Source: CAVOKN01 sp963696505
GTDB taxonomy: Bacteria > Pseudomonadota > Gammaproteobacteria > Burkholderiales > Rhodocyclaceae
DNA: 32,225 nucleotides
Direction of reading: 5' to 3'
NCBI GenBank assembly: GCA_963696505.1
Contig: CAVOKN010000020.1
Span: 1 to 32,225, forward strand
Each line of letters opens with the position of its first letter. The stretch's first letter is position 1. The notes below the pieces were generated by a model. It was not told the DNA's origin, did no database searches, and was given only the letters and a program-made list of their open reading frames with translations. Of this stretch, positions 26,302-32,225 are shown one piece after another. The position numbers and the translations under genes were made by a program.

Positions 26302-27771
26302 CTAAGGGTGGTGGAAGTAATTGCGTGGCACAGAATTCGCCACGTAGCCCACGGCCTTGTCCATGCAGGCGCGAATCGCCTCTTCCATCGGCGTGTTCTT
26401 GTAGGAGGCGAGGCTGACCGGGATGGCGAAGCCGCGCACCGTAGGCGCCACTTCGATCCTGTTCTGGCCGCCGGTGGCTTCGCCGATGATGCGCTGTGCG
26501 CCGAGTACGCGGCCCGTCACCACATCCACGAGGCGCACGTCGATGGCCATGTGCGCCGTGCCGGTGTCGCGGCCGATGCCGAGCGGCAGCTTTGAAACCC
26601 CGATCTGGAAGCTCGTTCCGCTGGCCTCCAGCTCGAACTCCGTCACTGCCCCGTAGATCATGATGTCTGCCACGTCCATCTGGCCCTCGGGGATCGCTTC
26701 GCCCGGCCGAGCGAGGGACGAGCGCGAAAGCTCACGTTCGCCCGCGATCTGGGGCAGCGCAATTTCACCGCGCTCGACGACTATGAAGCGCCCGCTATTG
26801 AACAGCGAGGTCACCAGCATCTCCCGCAGGCCCTGGCCGATTGCCGTACTGGCGGTGGCAGCCTTGACCTGGAAGTCGCCCACCACGACCACCGTCTTGC
26901 TGCCCGTGCCAGCAGCGACCGGCTCCCCGACCCGGGCGGTGGGTAGCGGGGTGGCAGTGGCCGGATTCGCAGCCGAGGCGCTGAACTGCGCACCGAGGGC
27001 CGACGGGTAAGGCGTGGCTGCGCCCGCCGGCGGAGGCGCCGGCACGGCGGGAACAGTTGGCGGGGCCGGGGGCGTTGGCAGCCGCTGTGCCGGAGCATCC
27101 TGGGCCGGCAGCGCGGCGATTGGCGTGAGGCTCATCTCCCGCAGCCAGCCTTCGCGCACGACCGTTAGCCTGAGGGGGCGGCCGATGGGCCAACCGGCAG
27201 TCAGTGCTGCCAACTCGCCTGCCCCAGCCAGTGGGCGGCCGTCCGCCTGGGTAATGAGGTCGCCGGGGCGCAGCCCCGCCTGGGCCGCGGGGCCGTTGGG
27301 TGGGACGGTGGTGACGGTCGCGCCCGGCCCGGGGGGCGAAGTGTCGCTCACCTGCAGCCCGAACCAGGGCTTGGGCGGTGGCGGCGGCGCCACCTGGGGC
27401 GGGGGCACGGGGCGGGCCGAAAGGACCACCAGCTTTTCCCAGCCGTCCCGGGAGACGCGCAGCGAGAGGACATCCTTGGCACCGGCGAGGCGCAGGATGT
27501 TGGCCAGTTCCGTGGCGCTGCGGACGAGAAAGTCCTCGCAGTGGATGATGATGTCGCCGGCGCGCAGCCCGGCCACAGCGGCCGGTCCCTGGGGCACGAC
27601 CGCGATCAGTTCGGCGCCGTTGCCCGCGGGCGCGTCGCGCACCTGCATGCCCCATTCCGCTGCCGAGCACCACAGGGCCTGGGTCGCCAGGACGAGGGCC
27701 AGCCACAAGTTGCGGCCGACCCACCGGCCGCAGGCCCGCTCTGCCGCTCTAATGCTTGCTTCGGATTCCAT
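26302..27771 (-). CDS. exported PDZ-PDZ-CsgG protein
   Basis: About 489 residues. A hydrophobic export segment (LWLALVLATQALWCSAAEW) without a proper lipobox, PDZ 1 (about 38-120: IAVVPQGPAAVAGLRAGDIIIHCEDFLVRSATELANILR), PDZ 2 (about 133-215: VPPNGPAAQAGLRPGDLITQADGRPLAGAGELAAL), a Pro-rich linker (about 220-290), then a CsgG-family domain (about 295-489: VVVVGDFQVKAATASTAIGQGLREMLVTSLFNSGRFIVVERGEI, AIDVRLVDVVTGRVLGAQRIIGE, SYKNTPMEEAIRACMDKAVGYVANSVP). ATG 27771 is the best start before the export segment, with a weak ribosome binding site, 49 bases after the thrombospondin-repeat gene. CsgG-family proteins form outer-membrane export pores or anchor surface structures; the PDZ fusion suggests peptide or C-terminus recognition in the periplasm. 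Confidence 0.88.
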   Translation of the reverse strand: MESEASIRAAERACGRWVGRNLWLALVLATQALWCSAAEWGMQVRDAPAGNGAELIAVVPQGPAAVAGLRAGDIIIHCEDFLVRSATELANILRLAGAKDVLSLRVSRDGWEKLVVLSARPVPPPQVAPPPPPKPWFGLQVSDTSPPGPGATVTTVPPNGPAAQAGLRPGDLITQADGRPLAGAGELAALTAGWPIGRPLRLTVVREGWLREMSLTPIAALPAQDAPAQRLPTPPAPPTVPAVPAPPPAGAATPYPSALGAQFSASAANPATATPLPTARVGEPVAAGTGSKTVVVVGDFQVKAATASTAIGQGLREMLVTSLFNSGRFIVVERGEIALPQIAGERELSRSSLARPGEAIPEGQMDVADIMIYGAVTEFELEASGTSFQIGVSKLPLGIGRDTGTAHMAIDVRLVDVVTGRVLGAQRIIGEATGGQNRIEVAPTVRGFAIPVSLASYKNTPMEEAIRACMDKAVGYVANSVPRNYFHHP

Positions 27772-27820
27772 GTCTCGTCTCGCTTTCTGCCGGGCGGGCC
27801 ACGGCCGGCCCGACACCCGC

Positions 27821-30688
27821 TCATTCGCATTCGCAGCGCCAGGGCACGACCTTGACCACGCCCTTTCGGCCGTCCTGGGCGCAGCGCGCCTGGCAGGCCT
27901 GCTGCACCCAGCCCTTCTGGGCGTCGGAGAGCTTCTTCTGCGCCTTGCCCTGGCATTCCCAGCCCCGCTCGCGCCGCCCCGGCTTTCCGTCGGCCAGGAA
28001 AGCCTGGATGCAGCCCTGGATCTCGCCGACGAAGCCCGACAGTCCGGCCGACACCATGGACTGGTAGCTCGGATGCAGTTCGCACCATGCGATGTAGTCG
28101 CCGAAGTAGCCGCCGCAGCCGGGACAGTCCAGGGCACAGCCGGAATAGCCGGGCGGCGCGCAGTTGCGCTTGGTGCAATCCGTCTCTATCTGCTTGCACC
28201 TGGCCTCCGCCTGCTTGCCGACCTGCGTGCAGGCCTCCCCGGTGCCCTTCGGGCGGTAGGGGGTGGCTGGGGTCGCCGCAGCGGTCTCGCTATGGCAGCC
28301 GGGTTTGCCGTCCCTGTAAGGGTGCTGTCCCGTGGGGCAGACCTGGCAGCGGCCGCTGGCGGGGTCGCAGTAGGCGTTGGAAGGGCACTCCGCGTTGCGC
28401 GTGCATCGGGCGGTGGTGCCGGAGACCGCGGACCCGGTTGCGGCAGCCGGCGACGTGGCGGCGGGCGATGTGGCGGCTGGTGTTGCGGCCGCCGGAGCCT
28501 GGCTGCCCGCGGTGGCCCGTTCGGGCGCCATCGAGCTCAACACGCCGAGGGGCTGGCGCATCGTGTCCGCGCCGAAGCGCCCGCGGCGGGGGTCAGCGGC
28601 GATCGGCGCCGCGGTGGTCGCCGGCTGTTGCTGTTGCTGCGCCTGCTGTCCGGCCTGGGAGTAACCGCGCAGGGCCTCTCGCGTGTCACTGCGCGGTACG
28701 CAGCTTCCGTCCCGCGCCGGCAGCATGTTGTCGGGACAGCGCCCGGTCCCCGCACCCGGACCCTGGACCGGTGCGACGGGCGGGCCGCAGCCCGTGCTGT
28801 CCGGGGCGATGCGGTTCGGATCGTGCGGGCAGCGGTCCAGGCAATCGGGCATGCCGTCGCCGTCGGAGTCAGTGTCCGGAACCCTGCAGCCGCAGCGTCC
28901 GGGTGCGGCTTTCGCCGGATCATCGGGGCAGCCGTCGATGCAGTCCAGGACGCCGTCCCGGTCCCAGTCCCCTGTGTCGGGAAAGTCGCAGCCACAAGTC
29001 CCCGGCTCTTTCTTCGATGGATCCCGCGGGCACTGCTCGTGACAGTCGAGGGCGCCGTCACCGTCGGTGTCGATGTCCGGATTGCCGCAGCCGCAGATGC
29101 CCGGTGAGATCTTGCCGCGGTCGCTGGGGCATTCGTCTTGGCAGTCGGGCACGTTATCCCCGTCCGTATCCGTATCCGGGATGCCGCAGCCGCACTGCCC
29201 TGGCTCGATCTTGCGCGGATCTTTCTTGCACCCGTCCAGGCAGTCGGGCGTTCCATCCCCGTCGCTGTCGGTTTCGGGTGTATCGCAGCCGCACAGGCCA
29301 GGCACGACCTTGGCAGGCTGGCGCGGGCACAAATCCTTGCAGTCGGGCGTCCCGTCGCCGTCGGTGTCCGTTTCGGGAGTGCCACAGCCGCAGATCCCGG
29401 CCGCGGCCTTGGCGGGATCCTGCGGGCACGCGTCCTTGCAGTCGGGTGTGCCGTCACCGTCGGTATCGGTGTCCGGCGTGTCGCAGCCGCAAATTCCGGG
29501 AACGACCTTGATATCGCTGCCGGGGCACTGATCGACTCCAGGCACGCGGCGCTTCAGGAGGTCCCGTTCCCGTTCGAGCAGTTCGCGGTCGGCCTCCGGT
29601 GAAGATCTTCGGGAGAGCTTGTCCAGAGCCTGCAGCCTCAGCTTGATCTTCTCGGCAGGAAGCGTCCCGGCCCGCTGCTCGGCCTGAGTGCGGCGGATCG
29701 CGTCCGCCTGATCGTGGAGGCGTATCGCCTCCAGCGCCGAGACCGTGGGCCTGGCGGACTCGCCCAGCGCCTGCACGTCGGGGCGGGAACGGCGGAAGGC
29801 ATCGGCCAGCTGGCGGATACGTTCCGCCTCCGGCCCCGAACCGCCCTGGCGTTCGAGAAACAGCACATCGCTACGGATGCGACGCCACTCTCGCTCACGC
29901 GCTTCGGCCCGACTCTGGATGTCTCGCGACACCTTGTCGAAGGCGGGATCGACGGCGTATTTCTTGACGCCTTGGTCGAAGACGACCGAGCCCACGACCG
30001 CCCCGCCGATCCCTGCCGCGAGCATGCCTCCGGGACCGAGCGGCGCCCCCACCCACAGCGCTCCCAATCCGACGCCGCCCGCCGCTCCCAACTCGGCAGC
30101 CACGCCGGAGAGCATTGCGTTGGTCGCCGCTTGCACTACCCCCACGCGATCACCCTCAACCAAGGCCCCTGCGCCTTCGGCAAGGTTCCCGACCTTGTCG
30201 AAGCGATCGGCCCATTTCCCGGCCCGCTGCAAGCGATTGGCATTGGCCACGGCCGCCGCCTGGGTACTGCGGCCCAAACGGATGGACTCGGCCCTCGACA
30301 GCGCCCTGTTGGCTGCATGTGCGGCCTGCCGTTGAGCACTGGCCGCTTCATGCCTGAACGAATGCTCCGCGGCGCTCGATCCGTACTTCTGACCTGCCTG
30401 CTCGGCCTCTCCCCCGGAGTTGTAAATGGCGCCGAGCCAGTTGTCGGCCGTATCGAGCGCCTTGTCGAGTTCGGATGGGCCGACCTGTCCCGCGGGTCGT
30501 CCTGGCACCGCCGGCGCAGCGGTACCTGACGGTGGCGCCGAGGTGGTCGCCGGCGAGCCCAGATCGTACTGGACCGGCGCCGCCTCTCCTGCTGCCAAGA
30601 CCTGGAGCGACAGTAATCCGCCGGCCAGGCAGAGGGCTAGGCGGCTCGCTGCATGCCAACGCCGGCGCAGCGCAGTGGGCGTGCTCAT
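27821..30688 (-). CDS. secreted thrombospondin type 3 repeat, Cys-rich protein
   Basis: 955 residues. A signal peptide (RWHAASRLALCLAGGLLSLQVLAAGEA), then an Ala/Arg-rich helical region, a glycine-rich hydrophobic stretch (about 190-240: LGAAGGVGLGALWVGAPLGPGG, GIGGAVVGSVVF) that could be membrane-inserting, and a charged coiled-coil-like region (about 240-385: SRDIQSRAEAREREWRRIR). Seven thrombospondin type 3 repeats follow (about 403-635), each with a DTDTDGDG-type calcium loop and CGC. Next are a QQQQQ and Ala/Thr/Pro linker (about 665-755) and a Cys-rich end (CTRNAECPSNAYCDPASGRCQVC; CTKRNCAPPGYSGCALDCPGCGGYFGDYIAWC). The start overlaps the previous stop (ATGA, 30685-30688). Probably a surface or extracellular calcium-stabilised stalk; the function is unknown. 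Confidence 0.88.
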   Translation of the reverse strand: MSTPTALRRRWHAASRLALCLAGGLLSLQVLAAGEAAPVQYDLGSPATTSAPPSGTAAPAVPGRPAGQVGPSELDKALDTADNWLGAIYNSGGEAEQAGQKYGSSAAEHSFRHEAASAQRQAAHAANRALSRAESIRLGRSTQAAAVANANRLQRAGKWADRFDKVGNLAEGAGALVEGDRVGVVQAATNAMLSGVAAELGAAGGVGLGALWVGAPLGPGGMLAAGIGGAVVGSVVFDQGVKKYAVDPAFDKVSRDIQSRAEAREREWRRIRSDVLFLERQGGSGPEAERIRQLADAFRRSRPDVQALGESARPTVSALEAIRLHDQADAIRRTQAEQRAGTLPAEKIKLRLQALDKLSRRSSPEADRELLERERDLLKRRVPGVDQCPGSDIKVVPGICGCDTPDTDTDGDGTPDCKDACPQDPAKAAAGICGCGTPETDTDGDGTPDCKDLCPRQPAKVVPGLCGCDTPETDSDGDGTPDCLDGCKKDPRKIEPGQCGCGIPDTDTDGDNVPDCQDECPSDRGKISPGICGCGNPDIDTDGDGALDCHEQCPRDPSKKEPGTCGCDFPDTGDWDRDGVLDCIDGCPDDPAKAAPGRCGCRVPDTDSDGDGMPDCLDRCPHDPNRIAPDSTGCGPPVAPVQGPGAGTGRCPDNMLPARDGSCVPRSDTREALRGYSQAGQQAQQQQQPATTAAPIAADPRRGRFGADTMRQPLGVLSSMAPERATAGSQAPAAATPAATSPAATSPAAATGSAVSGTTARCTRNAECPSNAYCDPASGRCQVCPTGQHPYRDGKPGCHSETAAATPATPYRPKGTGEACTQVGKQAEARCKQIETDCTKRNCAPPGYSGCALDCPGCGGYFGDYIAWCELHPSYQSMVSAGLSGFVGEIQGCIQAFLADGKPGRRERGWECQGKAQKKLSDAQKGWVQQACQARCAQDGRKGVVKVVPWRCECE
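28784..29479 (-). repeat. seven tandem 99-bp thrombospondin type 3 repeat units
   Basis: Coding tandem repeats of 33 residues (one of 34). The core pattern is DTDTDGDGxPDCxDxCPxDPxKxxPGxCGC. The DxDxDG loops bind calcium in known type 3 repeats, and the paired Cys are probably disulfide-bonded. Unit 6 is the most diverged (TGDWDRDGVLDC) and unit 7 ends STGCG, losing a Cys. Confidence 0.85.
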
Positions 30689-31776
30689 GGCCGGGTCACC
30701 CCCGCGGCAGGGGACCCGCCTGCCCGCCCGTGCAGGTAAAAGCCCTGGTAGTCGATCAGGTCGATGCGACTTAGCTCCGGCCGCCCGGTTCGGGTTTCGA
30801 ACAACAGTGCGAGGGCGCCCGAGGCGTCGTAGGCTGGGGTCAGGAATACCTGGCAGCCGTCCTTGCCGGTGATCGCGGCCGCGGCCTCGACGCGGTTGAA
30901 CCATGCCGGCACGGCGCGCCGCAGGGCGTCCCGCGTTTCCGGCAGCGTGGCGCGGGCGCCGGCGAGCAGGCGTTCCATCTCGCCGCGGGTGGCGGCGCGC
31001 ACGGCGTCGAGGGTGGCGGCGCGGCAGTCGCGCAGCAGCGGCGCGTCGGCTTCGGCGGCGCGGAAGCGGTCGATGTCCGCCAGGGTGTTGAGCAGCATCA
31101 GGGCAACCGCCGGCGCATTCAGTTCGCTCAGCAACCGCGGGTCGCGCAGCACGGGCAGGCGTTCGCGCCAGCGGCCGCCGGCCGGCACGGCGAACGCCTG
31201 CTCGAAGGCGGCGATGGTCCTCGCCACGCTGGTCCCCAGCGTCAGGGGCCGGAAGTCCTGACCGCGCAGCCACAGGGGGACGGGGCTCAGCGCCGTGTCC
31301 GCCTGGCGCACCCAGTCGCCCATCAGCAGTTCGGCATCTCTGATCCAGGGCAGATCCCGCTCCCAGGTCCACTCCGTGAGCAACAGCACGTCGCTCCAGG
31401 GGTTGTAGTAGGCGACGAGGTTCGTCCCCGACACGGGCGTGGCCACCGCCTGCACCGACGTGCCGAGGAAGAATGACCAGCCGAAGCCCGGATCGGTGGC
31501 CGTCCAGGTCGTGGCATCGAGTTCGCGGAAGCGCGCCACCGCCGCCGGGGTGGCGAACTCGAATAGGGCACGCGGGTAGCTGTCCGCGGCGAGCAGCTTG
31601 AAACGGCTACTGGCCACCAGCAAAGCAGCCTGTTGTACGGAATCGACGCTTGCCGCGGATGATCCCGGCGGATCGCGCTGCGGGGGACTCGGTTGGGCAC
31701 ACAGTGCGGTAACGACGACCAGAAGGAACAGCAATGCCAGCCCTTGGGCAAGGAGTTGAACCCTTGCCGCCACCAT
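30685..31776 (-). CDS. secreted protein of unknown function, first gene of CsgG cluster
   Basis: About 363 residues from ATG 31776, which opens a clear signal peptide (VAARVQLLAQGLALLFLLVVVTALCAQP). No family recognised. The mature part has aromatic-rich segments (TDPGFGWSFFLGTSVQAVATPVSGTNLVAYYNPWSDVLLLTEWTWERDLPWIRDAELLMGDWV), a helical middle with many Arg/Ala/Leu, and only a few Cys. An alternative start at 31902 adds another hydrophobic segment (HAAVAGAVALICLSPSYAFQ), so the true N-terminus is uncertain. The stop overlaps the thrombospondin-repeat gene start (ATGA), which indicates coupled translation and joint function. Confidence 0.75.
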   Translation of the reverse strand: MVAARVQLLAQGLALLFLLVVVTALCAQPSPPQRDPPGSSAASVDSVQQAALLVASSRFKLLAADSYPRALFEFATPAAVARFRELDATTWTATDPGFGWSFFLGTSVQAVATPVSGTNLVAYYNPWSDVLLLTEWTWERDLPWIRDAELLMGDWVRQADTALSPVPLWLRGQDFRPLTLGTSVARTIAAFEQAFAVPAGGRWRERLPVLRDPRLLSELNAPAVALMLLNTLADIDRFRAAEADAPLLRDCRAATLDAVRAATRGEMERLLAGARATLPETRDALRRAVPAWFNRVEAAAAITGKDGCQVFLTPAYDASGALALLFETRTGRPELSRIDLIDYQGFYLHGRAGGSPAAGVTRP

Positions 31777-32225
31777 GCACCGGACCGCACCTACCCACGT
31801 TCTGGTGGCGGTTTGGAAAGCATACGAAGGAGACAGACAAATGAGCGCGACAGCACCTGCGACCGCCGCATGGAGAGGCTTGGGAACCCCCAATCCGACC
31901 ATCTTGCCGCTTTCGCGAGGCGGCATTCGTGCTACTCCCTGACAGCGCTTCGTTCGGAGCTTATGTTTCGGCTGTCTGACTGCAGTCGAAGCACACACTG
32001 CGCCCATCATTGACTTACTCTTCTGCCGGTGCAATGACCAATGTCAATCGCCGCCGCGGACCCTCGGGGGTAGCTGTACGGCAAGTCCGCGCCTCTGAAG
32101 CTTCTGGCCCGGTGCACGTCGAGCCGTATGCGTTTCTCAACCTATGTCTCGCCTCCGCGATCCGACCTGATGCCTTACTGCTCGGCTGGGATCGCGCCGG
32201 ACCCTGCTATGAAATCGGACCGAGG
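31777..32225. other. upstream region of the CsgG cluster, no confident gene
   Basis: About 450 bases. A consensus TTGACA stands on the minus strand at 32041-32046 but has only a poor -10 (AAGAGT at 18 bases), so a promoter for the exported-protein operon is possible but weak. On the plus strand a frame from ATG 32034 stays open to the window edge (64 codons) with no recognisable family and no ribosome binding site. It may be chance in GC-rich DNA or the start of a gene. Confidence 0.3.

Noticed and set aside
27014..29107. Long plus-strand frames opposite the CsgG and thrombospondin-repeat genes
   Set aside because: They are shadows of strongly supported minus-strand genes; the apparent Ser/Pro/Arg repeats are the antisense of the calcium-repeat units.

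Overview
This is a high-GC (roughly 65-70%) proteobacterial chromosomal window. The gene content suggests a betaproteobacterium, possibly Rhodocyclales-like: a single-chain PurL of 1328 residues, CnoX, HslO, a fused NnrDE and GTAG-headed REP elements. That placement is inferred from family resemblance, not from a search. No rRNA, tRNA, transposase gene or complete CRISPR array was seen.

Layout. (1) 1-3.8 kb holds two convergent broken genes: an AI-2E/PerM-type membrane protein with three frame changes, and a secreted M6-type zinc metalloprotease with beta-helix, Ig-like and CARDB modules and three frame changes. (2) 3.8-4.6 kb has no confident gene but carries one isolated type I-E-like CRISPR repeat beside a vapBC toxin-antitoxin pair (4.6-5.3 kb). 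(3) 5.4-10.3 kb: an MlaF-like ABC ATPase directly downstream of purL. (4) 10.4-13.2 kb, divergent from purL: a tight run of cnoX, a YffB/ArsC-like gene, hslO (Hsp33) and a spermidine-synthase-like gene, which reads as a redox and proteostasis operon. (5) 13.5-16.6 kb: a HbpS/GlcG-like secreted protein with a frame change in its signal peptide, an alpha/beta hydrolase and an M20 amidohydrolase, with REP elements between them. (6) 16.7-20.35 kb: a fused hydantoinase/5-oxoprolinase (HyuA-HyuB) that carries repeat-derived sequence in frame at two places. (7) 20.6-22.1 kb: fused NAD(P)HX epimerase/dehydratase, divergent from the hydantoinase. (8) 22.3-23.04 kb: a higBA-type module with a promoter that predicts a leaderless toxin mRNA. 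(9) 23.8-31.8 kb: six minus-strand genes, all predicted to be exported, that look like one operon. They encode an unknown secreted protein, a thrombospondin type 3 repeat protein, a PDZ-PDZ-CsgG protein, a lipoprotein, a small Pro/Cys-rich secreted protein and a PDZ-TPR-CsgG protein.

The last cluster is the best candidate for an undescribed system. Two CsgG-family proteins with periplasmic protein-binding domains sit with a calcium-binding-repeat surface candidate, a lipoprotein and small secreted factors, and none of the usual curli genes is seen. Other points worth checking are an Hsp33 with only two of its four redox-switch cysteines, an ABC ATPase with Tyr at the H-loop histidine, the solitary CRISPR repeat, and the hydantoinase gene that has absorbed intergenic repeats.
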